Of a stretch of DNA of 37,632 nucleotides, positions 16,729 to 25,624 are shown one piece after another. Position 1 is the stretch's first letter. The number at the start of each line of letters is the position of its first letter. The stretch covers positions 80,956 through 118,587 of the forward strand of contig PARQ01000002.1 in the NCBI GenBank assembly GCA_002711555.1, read 5' to 3'. The position numbers and the translations under genes were made by a program. The notes under the pieces were generated by a model. That model saw nothing but the letters and a program-made list of their open reading frames with translations. It was not told the DNA's origin and made no database searches. The stretch is from Rhodospirillaceae bacterium (lineage in GTDB: Bacteria > Pseudomonadota > Alphaproteobacteria > UBA8366).

Positions 16729-17457
16729 ATGAAACTTCAAAGCATAGGAACTTTGGCACTTGCCGGATTGATATCATCCTGCGCCTCAATTATCGAGGGA
16801 ACTGATCAGGTTGTAGATTTCAGCATCTCTCCGAAAACAGTTACTTGCGAGATTAAGCAAAAAGGTAAAACGCTAGGCACGCTAAAAGATGGGGGTGGGT
16901 CTATACGGGTGTCGAAAAGTTTTACGGCACTTACTGCAGATTGCATGGCACCGGGTATGGTGCGCAAAAGTTTCAAATTTGAGTCCTCGCCGTCTCGATG
17001 GGGTATAGCAGGCTGTCTCCTTGATCTTTGTATCACAGACTATACCACGGGAGCGTTTAACAAATATGAAGAGGAAGTTTCGATTAAGATTCGAAACAAT
17101 GACTTACCCTTGTCCGCGGCAAAGCCAAAGCTTGCAAAGCAATCCTTAAAGAAGGAGAAAGCATTAATAAGGTCTGCAAGAGATCTCGGCAGCGGTTCCC
17201 AAGCGACTTCAAATTTGGTATCGTCTCGCAATTCCTTGGGCAAGATACCCCCAATATGGAAAACGGTACATTCGCGTGTTCTCGCATATTGGGGGCCAAA
17301 TCCACGCAGTGATTTTTTTAAAATGCCCGAGCACGTACCTCTCACGATAATTCGGCGGCAACAACACTGGGGGCTGTTTGAATATATTGCGCGTAACGGT
17401 AAGCCAGGGACCGTGTGGATTGCACTAGACGAGGTTAAAAAGACTGCTAACCCCTGA
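16729..17457 (+). CDS. Lipoprotein with PEGA-like and SH3-like regions
   Basis: The 242-residue protein begins with a lipoprotein signal: a hydrophobic stretch and the lipobox LISSC, with Cys18 as the lipidation site. I start at ATG 16729; an in-frame GTG at 16717 would add four residues. Residues 20-130 look like the PEGA-type lipoprotein family (strands with GTDQVVDFSI, WGIAGCLLDLCITDYTTGAF). The last 60 residues resemble an SH3-type domain (SRVLAYWGPNP, PLTIIRRQQHWGLFEY, TVWIALDEV). Between them is a lysine/serine-rich linker. The likely place is the periplasmic face of a membrane. Binding of peptidoglycan by the SH3-like part is possible. Its stop is 19 bases from a convergent gene. Confidence 0.7.
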   Translation: MKLQSIGTLALAGLISSCASIIEGTDQVVDFSISPKTVTCEIKQKGKTLGTLKDGGGSIRVSKSFTALTADCMAPGMVRKSFKFESSPSRWGIAGCLLDLCITDYTTGAFNKYEEEVSIKIRNNDLPLSAAKPKLAKQSLKKEKALIRSARDLGSGSQATSNLVSSRNSLGKIPPIWKTVHSRVLAYWGPNPRSDFFKMPEHVPLTIIRRQQHWGLFEYIARNGKPGTVWIALDEVKKTANP

Positions 17458-17476
17458 GTGATTGTGAAATATATCG

Positions 17477-19411
17477 TTAGCTAACTCGAAATGGATTTCC
17501 AATAATGATTTTGTAGTGTCCCTCCTTTTCCCGGTCACCTTGTAATTTCAGGTATACAAATACGGGTCGACGCTTGTCATCGTCGGACCAATAGGCAAGA
17601 TATTGTCCTGCATTTACATTGGGGTTGAGCGCCTCCCAAAACGACATGGTTGTTGGAATCCGCCGGGTAGCGACACCAATATGATCACGCGGAAGGCGCG
17701 CTTTTATGGATTTCAGCACCTGTTCAAAACGCCTTCTTGCTTCTATCCCGCGAGGACTGTCTTCCTTTAACTGCTTACTTTTAATTTTAATTGCAACCAG
17801 CCTATTCTTCGCTCGGCTATCAAATTGTGCTTCTACATTTGCTACATCGCGTAACCAACCAGTAGACTTGACGGTGCAAATTAGATACCGGCTGTCAACT
17901 TTTTGACATTTTTCTGCCATATGGCGTACTGAATCGATATTATCAAACCAAGAGAAGCCCAGCATAATCTCATTATATTTTTGTGCTTCTGCGCGGAATA
18001 CAAGAAGTTCATGAAGCCCTTTATCGCCGCGCATGGCGGCGAATTCCGCTGCAGTCATCCCCGCTTTTGTCTGCGCAGAGGGGTTCGCTCCATGCGCCAG
18101 CATTAAGGTCACCAATTTTCGGTCGCCTATAAACGCTGCACGCATAAGTGCACTTAGTCCATCGTAGAAAGTATTTAATTCACTACCGTTTTTAACAAGA
18201 AAGTTCGCAATTTTTTGCATCTCAGCTTGGTCATAATTGCTTATAGCTTGATGAAAAAGCTTTGTGCTTGGAACCATTCCAGCATTCATCAATCCTAAAG
18301 CGATAGAATAGTTACCCGAAAGTAATGAATGATCAATCGCTGAACGGTACCCTGTTGCAAACTTATCGCTTATAAATTTGGTGACTGTATCTAGCTGAAC
18401 GAGTTCTGGCCTATTGAGTAATAGATGTCGCATGAGTTTGACGTTGTTAGCTGCAATGGCATCAAATAACTCCTGTTCGAAGATGTCTGGATCTTTTGGA
18501 ATTTTCGTTCCTAGAATTTTTGATTTAAAGGAAGCTGCTCTGATAATGTTTGAATCTGGTTTTGTACGATTAGGTAGAGAACGTGCTTTTGATACGCCAG
18601 TGTTTTTTTGTTCCAAGTCAGAGGCGTTAGTTATTCGACTCTGCTTTTTTACAACAAAGGTACTCTTTATGTATGCATACACTTCATCGAGATCGTCAGT
18701 GGTGAAACCCGAGAGAGATGCGACGGAGGCCAGAACTACCAAAGAAATAATTGATGCTCCTAATGCCGTAACATATTTTCGGTATAAATTCTGTTTGGGC
18801 TCGATCGGTTTAGAATTAAGGTGTTGTGGGTATCTTTGAAAAAAAATCGGGTTTGCTATATCTTGACACAATACTTTCTCGGAAGATTGTGAAAAAACTT
18901 TTGCTTTAGATTGAACCAGAAACGAAGGGCCATCAGTATTTGGTGATCCGAACGGGTGAGCAGATTTCCGTAATATGCTTTCGGCGGGAGTTTTGGCCAC
19001 CTTCAAGTCTGCTGGAATGTCAGACAATTCATTCGCAGCAAGCTTCCCAGAGTCCTTGAATTCAATAGACCCGTTTGATGAGAGTTCTTGTGTATTGGGA
19101 ACTCCTTCTTTTATTTTTTTAATTAGCTCACGATTTATTTCTTGGCTAGCGCAGCTTAAAATTTCTCCGTATCGAACCACCGCTAGTTCAGTGTAGATCG
19201 TTTCACCACCACCCTTGGGCAGGCTCGCTTTGTTCAAACGAAGCTCTTGGTATTTATTACTGCAAACCAAAACGTTAATATGCGTGAGTGCGTCATTCCG
19301 ATTATTGCAACTATGAAGGTTATGCCACTCCTTGTTGCGAAAGCCCTGGATCCAATATAAGTGACTAATAAACAAAATGTTTGAGGCCTCCTCGTGATGT
19401 CCAACAATCAA
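17477..19411 (-). CDS. Membrane-anchored ankyrin-repeat protein
   Basis: The 644-residue frame has one clear membrane segment (residues about 213-235, ALGASIISLVVLASVASL) after a hydrophilic 210-residue N-terminal part. Beyond it lie an approximate 75-residue spacer and an ankyrin-like region (about 313-475) in which ALMRAAFIGDRKLVTLMLAH and the following GANPSAQTKAGMTAAEFAAM match the repeat consensus best. The C-terminal 165 residues match no family I know. The start is uncertain: TTG at 19411 has no Shine-Dalgarno, while TTG at 19375 is preceded by GAGGAGG at about 11 bases. A role in protein-protein contact at the membrane is inference. Confidence 0.7.
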   Translation of the reverse strand: MIVGHHEEASNILFISHLYWIQGFRNKEWHNLHSCNNRNDALTHINVLVCSNKYQELRLNKASLPKGGGETIYTELAVVRYGEILSCASQEINRELIKKIKEGVPNTQELSSNGSIEFKDSGKLAANELSDIPADLKVAKTPAESILRKSAHPFGSPNTDGPSFLVQSKAKVFSQSSEKVLCQDIANPIFFQRYPQHLNSKPIEPKQNLYRKYVTALGASIISLVVLASVASLSGFTTDDLDEVYAYIKSTFVVKKQSRITNASDLEQKNTGVSKARSLPNRTKPDSNIIRAASFKSKILGTKIPKDPDIFEQELFDAIAANNVKLMRHLLLNRPELVQLDTVTKFISDKFATGYRSAIDHSLLSGNYSIALGLMNAGMVPSTKLFHQAISNYDQAEMQKIANFLVKNGSELNTFYDGLSALMRAAFIGDRKLVTLMLAHGANPSAQTKAGMTAAEFAAMRGDKGLHELLVFRAEAQKYNEIMLGFSWFDNIDSVRHMAEKCQKVDSRYLICTVKSTGWLRDVANVEAQFDSRAKNRLVAIKIKSKQLKEDSPRGIEARRRFEQVLKSIKARLPRDHIGVATRRIPTTMSFWEALNPNVNAGQYLAYWSDDDKRRPVFVYLKLQGDREKEGHYKIIIGNPFRVS

Positions 19412-19467
19412 TCATTGGCGTATTTGTCATTCTTTACGCATTATGAGCCATGATGTTTTTCATAATA

Positions 19468-19484
19468 GCTATACAATATATAGC
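19468..19484. promoter_or_regulatory. Short AT-rich inverted repeat before the ankyrin gene
   Basis: GCTATA and TATAGC flank a 5-base spacer, 57-73 bases upstream of the ankyrin gene's outermost start. The composition is AT-rich, so chance occurrence is plausible. It could be a regulator site or a promoter element. Confidence 0.2.
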
Positions 19485-19694
19485 AAAAAATAAAAATTTG
19501 GCACCAAATGTTGAAATAAAATGGTGGGGCGTCGCGTCACAAAAGATGTTACCCCTATCTTCCAACCCGTCATTAACCTGCGATTTCGGTACCCTCTGAC
19601 GAGGATCTCTGACTTCAATCTCATTAGTTTGTGATTAACGGAATTGAACTAATTATAGGACTGCGGATTATTGTAGGATCCATTTACGTTGTAA

Positions 19695-20336
19695 TCATTG
19701 CAAGCGGTTTTCAATTCTTGCCAATAGGCCCTTGAGTCCATTCTTTTTTATGATAGCAGCAAACTCTGAACGTTGTGTAACTGCCATGCTGATTCCTTCG
19801 ACGTATACGTCGATTATTTTTAGCTGACCTTTAAAATTCCTTACGCGCCAATTACATTTTATCGATGGGCTTCCATTGGTCTGGAGAATGCGAGAATGCA
19901 CAATGATATCGCCTTTGCCAGCGTCGGTCGCTCGAGTAACTTGAAATGTCTCTCCGGAATATCCGCCAAGCCGTGCTGCATACGTTTTGAGTACCCATTC
20001 GGAAAACAGATGTTCATATTTACGACGTTGAAATCGGTTCATTTGTCGCCAATGAATTCCAATTACAAAACGGGCTATTTTTTTCATTGCAAATTCTTTT
20101 TGAAGAATAGCGCGTAATTTTCTTTCGCGGCTTGCAATTGTGCCGGTTCTATCACTAAGCGTGGCTAACGCTTTGGTTGCTAGCGACTGGATAAACCGCT
20201 GTGAGTCACCTATGGCGGTGTGAGCTTGCGCGGTGCCGGCATGGCTAAGGGTATGACTGCCGATTACCAATAATAAAATAAAGATTATTATTACGTCTGG
20301 TCGGAATACTCTCATACTAAAAAATTCCAAACTCAT
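19695..20336 (-). CDS. MlaC-family phospholipid-binding protein
   Basis: The 213-residue protein has an N-terminal signal peptide ending near ...LSHAGTAQA. The mature part matches the MlaC/Ttg2D family: FIQSLATKALATL at the start, FVIGIHWRQMNRFQRRKYEHLF, the strand VHSRILQ, and WRVRNFKGQLKIIDVYVEGISM. MlaC shuttles phospholipids across the periplasm between the outer-membrane MlaA and the inner-membrane MlaFEDB complex. None of those genes are nearby, so this copy is isolated. The start could be ATG 20336 or the internal ATG 20315, which has GGAA upstream; both keep the signal peptide. Confidence 0.82.
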   Translation of the reverse strand: MSLEFFSMRVFRPDVIIIFILLLVIGSHTLSHAGTAQAHTAIGDSQRFIQSLATKALATLSDRTGTIASRERKLRAILQKEFAMKKIARFVIGIHWRQMNRFQRRKYEHLFSEWVLKTYAARLGGYSGETFQVTRATDAGKGDIIVHSRILQTNGSPSIKCNWRVRNFKGQLKIIDVYVEGISMAVTQRSEFAAIIKKNGLKGLLARIENRLQ

Positions 20337-20675
20337 AAAAGATCATGCAGGAGTTTCCCACTTTTGACCCCTATATGAAAAGCAGCGCGTGTAAGAGATT
20401 GGGAACTCCGCGCTGGGGGTTTTATGTAGGCGCTGTGCATTCTAAATTAAAAGAATGTTTATAAGGATACTGAATTCAAAATTACAAGCGAAGAAGTATG
20501 AGACTTAATCAAATTAGCTTAACTACCTGTACAATATGCAAAACATTTTTTTTATGCGCGCGATTATGTCTGCTTCAATGTAGTCATGTTAACGTATACT
20601 TAGAAATAAGTAATCGAGTCGGGCTAAATCGGGTCTTCTAAGATGTTTTTTTATTGTGAATGTGGGGGGGAGTGA
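20337..20675. other. Divergent intergenic region between the MlaC-like gene and folP
   Basis: These 339 bases contain the promoters for two divergent genes. I see an AT-rich inverted repeat, CATTCT and AGAATG with an 8-base spacer, at 20438-20457, followed by a short T-rich tract. There is no sign of a further gene. Confidence 0.5.
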
Positions 20676-21575
20676 ATGCTTCTTAATGATCATTTTGAAT
20701 GGGGGAGCCGTTGTTACTTAATGGGCATCTTGAACGTAACTCCAGACTCATTTTCGGGTGATGGAGTGCTGGGTCAACGAGACCCTATATCTGTTGCGGT
20801 TGATCAAGCATGCACATTTTTTCATTTTGGGGCTGACATGATTGATATTGGTGGTGAAAGTACTCGTCCTGGTGCAACACCGGTAGGAGTGTCTGAAGAG
20901 ATTGATCGGGTGGTGCCTGTGATTGAGGCAGTTACCTCCGCTTTGCCTGAATGCATGATTTCAATCGATACTAGCAAAGCTGAAGTTGCCGCTGCTGCTT
21001 TAATAGCAGGAGCTGACATTATAAATGATATTTGGGCTTTAAGGCACGATAAAAATATTGCTGGTGTCGCCGCTGATGCAAAGGCACCGGTGATCCTAAT
21101 GCACAATGCAAGCTGTGCATCTAGAGTTGAAAAGCTTGAAAAGGGAGGTGCTCAATATACTCCGCGTAGCTATAACCATTTGCTGGACGAAGTGTGTAGT
21201 GAATTATCAACTAGTGCACACAGAGCGGAAGCATCTGGTATCCCAGCCGATCAAATTATTTTGGATCCGGGTGTAGGGTTTGGCAAGTCACCATCCCAGA
21301 ATTTGGCCCTAATCAATCACTTAGATCGCATACGGGCCCTTGGGTATCCGGTTTTGGTTGGGCCTAGCCGCAAATCATTTATTAGCAGCGTATTAGGGGT
21401 TGAAGCTGAGTGTCGTGAAGAGGGAACAGCTGCCGCGATAGCCGCTGCCGTTATTCGTGGGGCGGATATAGTTAGAGTTCACGATGTTACCGTAATGAAA
21501 CGTATTGTAGACATGTGCAACGCAATTATCCGTGCTTCAGAAGATGGCAGTATTTCTCCTGAGAGAGTGGCTTGA
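20676..21575 (+). CDS. folP: Dihydropteroate synthase
   Basis: The 299-residue TIM-barrel enzyme joins p-aminobenzoate to 6-hydroxymethyl-dihydropterin pyrophosphate in folate synthesis. Conserved segments appear in order: MGILNVTPDSFSGDG, DMIDIGGESTRPGA, SIDTSKAEVA, LDPGVGFGKSPSQN and VGPSRKSFI, which together form the pterin and phosphate sites. A GGGGGGAG tract precedes the ATG. It is followed by folK after one base. It is also the target of sulfonamides. Confidence 0.96.
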   Translation: MLLNDHFEWGSRCYLMGILNVTPDSFSGDGVLGQRDPISVAVDQACTFFHFGADMIDIGGESTRPGATPVGVSEEIDRVVPVIEAVTSALPECMISIDTSKAEVAAAALIAGADIINDIWALRHDKNIAGVAADAKAPVILMHNASCASRVEKLEKGGAQYTPRSYNHLLDEVCSELSTSAHRAEASGIPADQIILDPGVGFGKSPSQNLALINHLDRIRALGYPVLVGPSRKSFISSVLGVEAECREEGTAAAIAAAVIRGADIVRVHDVTVMKRIVDMCNAIIRASEDGSISPERVA

Positions 21576-21576
21576 T

Positions 21577-22071
21577 ATGGAGGAAGTATATATTGGGGTT
21601 GGTAGCAATGTAGGAGATAGAAAAGCCAATTTGAATAACGCCAGCTGTAAACTTTCAGAATTTATGATTGTTACCAATAAATCAGGGGTCTATGAGACCG
21701 AGCCCCAATATTTTCTCAAGCAGGCGAAATTTCTCAATGCAGTTCTGTGTGGTTACACCGATTTTGAGCCGCTTGATATGTTGGGTAAATTGAAAAAGTT
21801 AGAAACTTTATTAGGCCGCGTCGACGGGCCTCGAAATGGCCCGCGGCTAATTGACCTCGATTTACTGTATTATGGCAGACGCTGCATTTCGACTGATATA
21901 TTGGAGGTGCCCCACCCTCGGATACAGGAGCGATATTTTGTGCTTCGCCCGCTCCTAGATATTGCGCCAAATTTAAAACATCCTATTAGCGGCAAAACTG
22001 TAAAACAGCTAATTAGCGAGTTGCCGATAGGCAATGGTAACGGAACACTAAAGCTTACGGGATTAGAATGA
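21577..22071 (+). CDS. folK: 2-amino-4-hydroxy-6-hydroxymethyldihydropteridine pyrophosphokinase
   Basis: The 164-residue enzyme transfers pyrophosphate from ATP to the pterin substrate just before FolP acts. IGVGSNVGDRKANL starts the protein, and GPRNGPRLIDLDLLYYG holds the metal-binding aspartates of the HPPK signature. VPHPRIQERYFVLRPLLDI is also typical. I use ATG 21577, one base after the folP stop; the frame runs upstream inside folP but the family begins here. The last nine bases overlap the end of the convergent acyl-CoA dehydrogenase. FolB, usual between folP and folK in related genomes, is absent here. Confidence 0.95.
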   Translation: MEEVYIGVGSNVGDRKANLNNASCKLSEFMIVTNKSGVYETEPQYFLKQAKFLNAVLCGYTDFEPLDMLGKLKKLETLLGRVDGPRNGPRLIDLDLLYYGRRCISTDILEVPHPRIQERYFVLRPLLDIAPNLKHPISGKTVKQLISELPIGNGNGTLKLTGLE

Positions 22072-23787
22072 AGTTTCTGGTAACATCATAACCTCTTCAT
22101 GACCATACTCAATTGTTTGCCGAAGTCCTGAGATCTGCGGCAGTATATGACTTGAGTAAAACTTTGCTGTTATTAACTTTGCATTATGAAATGCACTTGT
22201 TTTATATTCGGGTTGGTTTGCCAGTCCAGTTGCCTTGCTTAATTGAACTCCACCTGCGATTACACCGAAAATTTTCAAATAAGCATTAGCACCAGCTAGT
22301 GCCGGGTTTGCGGAAAATACCGAACTCTCGAGCATCCAATCTGTTAACTCTGCTAGATGATCAAGTCCTTGATGAGTTGCCCGACTAACGTCGTTTTTAG
22401 CACCATTTTTTATTGTTTCTCGAGCATCATTTATCCATGTAAACATCGCTGTGCCTTTATCACGTAATACTTTACGGCTTATCAGATCAATAGACTGAAT
22501 ACCGTTGGTGCCTTCGTAGATCGGGGCTATGCGCGCATCCCGAAAATGCTGAGCTACACCTGTGCTCTCTATGAAGCCAGCACCTCCGTGAATTTGGAGA
22601 GCAAGGGATGTGATCTCCACGCCAAGATCTGTGCACCATGCCTTTACCATTGGGATCAGTAAATTGATTCGAGCTTGTTGTACTGCTCCCGGTGCTTTTT
22701 TTGCATAATCAAGTGCAAGTGCCGCGTCAAAAATCACTGCACGCATTGCTTCAATTTGGGCTTTCATTGTCATTAACATGCGCCGGATATCTGGATGTTT
22801 TACGATTGGTCCAAATTGTTGACGTTCCCTAGCGTAGTTGCGAGCTTGCTGATAGGCGCGTTCAGCGATTGCAAGGCCAGAGATCCCAATGTTCAGTCGA
22901 GCGTTATTCATCATCGTAAACATTGCGTTGAGACCTCTCCCTTCCTCGCCAACCAGGTAGCCCACGGCTCCACCTTTATCGCCATAAGACATTACGCAAG
23001 TGGGACTTGCATTAATGCCTAACTTTTTCTCGAGAGATAGGCATCTTAGATCATTGAGGCCACCAAGTGTGCCATCACGATTTACGAGAACTTTTGGAAC
23101 AAGGAATAGTGAAATACCCTTTGGCCCGCTGTTTGCGTTTGGCGTGCGAGCAAGCACTAGATGGATGATGTTTTCGGCCATGTCGTGGTCGCCGTAAGTG
23201 ATGTAAACTTTCTGTCCTTGAATATTATAATGATCGCCCGCTGGTATTGCTTTGCAGCTTAATTTTCCAAGGTCAGATCCAGCGTGCGGTTCAGTCAAAT
23301 TCATAGTCCCTGACCATGAGCCAGAAATAAGTTTGCCAAGGTAGAGTGATTTCTGGTCATCAGTTCCATGCTCACTGAGAAGTTCAACTGCCCCGGTAGT
23401 GAGAATTTGGCACAGCGACCAAGATGTATTAGCGGAAATCCACATTTCCTGTGTTGCTGCCGCGAGGACCCACGGCAAGTTTTGCCCGCCATAGACTGGA
23501 CTGAAAGGTAGAGATGCCCAGCCTCCGGCCACAAAATTTTGGTAGGCCTCTGCAAATCCATCCGGTGTACTTACCACTCCATCACGGATCGAGGCACCCT
23601 CTATGTCAGCTGTGTGGTTTATTGGTGCCAACACCTCCCGAGCAAATTTTCCACTTTCTTCCAGAATTGCATCAATCACATCATTGCTGAGGTTTTTAAA
23701 AGCAGGTAATTTGCGAATGGTATCCACTACCCCCATTTCATGTAGACAAAACTGCATGTCACGAAGCGGTGGCACATAATCTGTCAC
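22063..23787 (-). CDS. Long-form acyl-CoA dehydrogenase with C-terminal extension (AcdA/DmdC-like)
   Basis: At 574 residues this is the long form, with an N-terminal helical part (1-80), the FAD-binding core (SGTMNLTEPHAGSDLG at 159-174, QKVYITYGDHD), the helical domain (RERQQFGPIVKHPDIRRML) and a C-terminal extension of about 130 residues found in this subfamily. Glu425 in PIYEGTNGIQ is the expected catalytic base. The family includes 3-methylmercaptopropionyl-CoA dehydrogenase (DmdC), but the substrate here is not settled. The start is GTG, preceded by AAAGGG. It lies 11 bases downstream of an FAD-linked oxidase gene and forms an operon with it. Confidence 0.92.
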   Translation of the reverse strand: MTDYVPPLRDMQFCLHEMGVVDTIRKLPAFKNLSNDVIDAILEESGKFAREVLAPINHTADIEGASIRDGVVSTPDGFAEAYQNFVAGGWASLPFSPVYGGQNLPWVLAAATQEMWISANTSWSLCQILTTGAVELLSEHGTDDQKSLYLGKLISGSWSGTMNLTEPHAGSDLGKLSCKAIPAGDHYNIQGQKVYITYGDHDMAENIIHLVLARTPNANSGPKGISLFLVPKVLVNRDGTLGGLNDLRCLSLEKKLGINASPTCVMSYGDKGGAVGYLVGEEGRGLNAMFTMMNNARLNIGISGLAIAERAYQQARNYARERQQFGPIVKHPDIRRMLMTMKAQIEAMRAVIFDAALALDYAKKAPGAVQQARINLLIPMVKAWCTDLGVEITSLALQIHGGAGFIESTGVAQHFRDARIAPIYEGTNGIQSIDLISRKVLRDKGTAMFTWINDARETIKNGAKNDVSRATHQGLDHLAELTDWMLESSVFSANPALAGANAYLKIFGVIAGGVQLSKATGLANQPEYKTSAFHNAKLITAKFYSSHILPQISGLRQTIEYGHEEVMMLPETSF

Positions 23788-23798
23788 AATTTTTCCCT

Positions 23799-25229
23799 TT
23801 AGAGTAGTTTGCCAGGATTCATGATCTTGTTAGGATCCAAAGTATTCTTCAATTGTCTCATCAAATGTAGATCGATCGATGGAGTATAATGAAGAAACGA
23901 GTCACGTTTAAGCTGTCCGATCCCGTGCTCGGCGCTAAGGGATCCTCCCAAAGACGCGACAATGTCTAGAACAATTTCATTGATTTTTTCCTTATGAAGG
24001 AAAAAAGATTTATCCGTCATTGCTTTTGGCTTTGCGAAGTTAAAATGTAAATTGCCATCCCCTACATGGCCAAAGTATACTGGACGGATATCTGGAATAT
24101 ACTGACTCACGGCCAAAATCGCAGTTTCGACAAATTCGGGAATAGAGCTTACGGGGACAGAGATGTCATGCTTTACACTGGCCCCTTCAATTTTTTCTGC
24201 CTCCGGCAAAAATTCGCGGAGTTTCCACAATGCCTGCCGCTGAGCCTCAGATTTTGCAATAACTGCATCGGAGATCAAACCATCTGTTAGCGCAGATTCA
24301 AGAAAATCTACCATGATTTCGTCATTCACTTCGGCACTACTCGAGAACTCGATTAAAGCGTAAAGTTCGGAGGGTTCAGCGAGCGGGTCTGCCAAACCTT
24401 TTCCGTGCTGAAAGGCAAGTTCCAAAGGCGGGCGAGTGATTAATTCAAAGCTGCTCACTCCATCGCCGCTGCGATGACGAGCACGGTCCAGAAGCTCAAT
24501 AATTTCTTGCAGGCCTGCCACGGCGGCAAAACAAGTATCAAAATGTTTTGGTTTAGGGAAAAGTTTCAAAGTAGCAGCGGTAATAATGCCAAGTGTACCC
24601 TCAGAGCCAATGAAAAGATGCTTGAGATCATAGCCCGTATTGTCTTTACGCAATCCTCTCAAACCGCTCCAAATTTCACCATTCGGCAACACTGTCTCAA
24701 GCCCTAGAACAAGATCACGCATATTACCGTACCGAAGAACGTTCACTCCTCCGGCATTTGTTGCGAGGTTCCCACCAATCTGGCAGGACCCTTCTGCACC
24801 TAGACTCAAAGGAAAAAGACGATCCATCTGGGCTGCCTCTTTTTGAATATTTTGAAGCACACATCCTGCTTCGACGGCGATCGTGTAGTTAAGTGGGTCC
24901 CGGTGCCGAATTTTATTCAATCGGTCTGTGCTTACGATTATGGAACTGCCGCTGCCGTCTGGTGTTGCGGCTCCGTTCATCCCGGTATTTCCACCCTGAG
25001 GCACAATATTTATCTTATATTCGTTGCAGATACGGACAATATCGGCAATTTGCTGGGTTGTATCAGGTCGGAGTGCCAAAGGGGACATACCTCGAAATTG
25101 CCCGCGCCAGTCCAAAAGGTATGGCGCTAGGTCTACCTCATTTGTGATATAACCCTTATGTCCAACAACATTTTTTAGTTTCGCAAGAGCTTCGATGGGC
25201 AGCAGACTTCTAGAATCATCAGGAGACAT
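23799..25229 (-). CDS. FAD-linked D-2-hydroxyacid dehydrogenase (GlcD/D2HGDH type)
   Basis: From ATG 25229 the protein has 476 residues, normal for this family. The FAD-binding half contains PQGGNTGMNGAATPDG, the LSLGAEGSCQIGGNLATNAGG loop (its full extent is slightly longer) and GSEGTLGIITAATLKLFP. The FAD-oxidase C-terminal half has GHVGDGNLHFNF (metal-binding histidines) and SAEHGIGQLKRDSF. It should oxidise a D-2-hydroxyacid (lactate, glycolate or 2-hydroxyglutarate) to the 2-oxoacid. The frame extends to 25319, but GAGG sits 6-7 bases before 25229 and the added N-terminus is unlike the family. It is followed after 11 bases by an acyl-CoA dehydrogenase, which uses ETF as an electron acceptor and may be its metabolic partner. 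Confidence 0.92.
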   Translation of the reverse strand: MSPDDSRSLLPIEALAKLKNVVGHKGYITNEVDLAPYLLDWRGQFRGMSPLALRPDTTQQIADIVRICNEYKINIVPQGGNTGMNGAATPDGSGSSIIVSTDRLNKIRHRDPLNYTIAVEAGCVLQNIQKEAAQMDRLFPLSLGAEGSCQIGGNLATNAGGVNVLRYGNMRDLVLGLETVLPNGEIWSGLRGLRKDNTGYDLKHLFIGSEGTLGIITAATLKLFPKPKHFDTCFAAVAGLQEIIELLDRARHRSGDGVSSFELITRPPLELAFQHGKGLADPLAEPSELYALIEFSSSAEVNDEIMVDFLESALTDGLISDAVIAKSEAQRQALWKLREFLPEAEKIEGASVKHDISVPVSSIPEFVETAILAVSQYIPDIRPVYFGHVGDGNLHFNFAKPKAMTDKSFFLHKEKINEIVLDIVASLGGSLSAEHGIGQLKRDSFLHYTPSIDLHLMRQLKNTLDPNKIMNPGKLL

Positions 25230-25624
25230 AATTGCCCTCATTTTGTCTTTCTTAACGAACCCGCGCTTTATGGTAACATAATTATGAGTAAGGTAATTAG
25301 TTTGACGTTTAGCCACCATAAAAATTTTAATTCGAAATGCTATTTAAAAAAAATTTAGGATTAAAAACTTTACAGCCGTTGGTCAAACGACACCTACTTG
25401 ATAATAGGTAGCCGGTTATCTTTCTCAAGCCAATTTGATGCGAAAATCAATAACTTTTCTGTTGAAGGTTCTATGAAACCCAAAACGAATAGAAACAAGC
25501 TATTATTTTGCCAAATTTTCGAATGCTATATTTTAAGGTTAACAGATTGATAACTTGAGGCATGCTTAAAATGGCTCGGCCTTTTTGCTCGTCAGAGGAT
25601 TGTAACTGTATTTGAGCCTTTGGC
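25230..25624. other. Intergenic region upstream of the FAD-linked dehydrogenase
   Basis: It lies between two minus-strand genes: the downstream end of tsaC and the start of the FAD-linked dehydrogenase. I see AT-rich sequence and a small inverted repeat, ACCTA-N8-TAGGT at 25392-25409, that could serve the dehydrogenase promoter. No strong terminator for tsaC and no gene are visible. Confidence 0.45.

Noticed and set aside
22063..23787. Firm dmdC (3-methylmercaptopropionyl-CoA dehydrogenase) call
   Set aside because: The architecture fits, but the long-form family is broad and no dmdA, dmdB or dmdD lies nearby.
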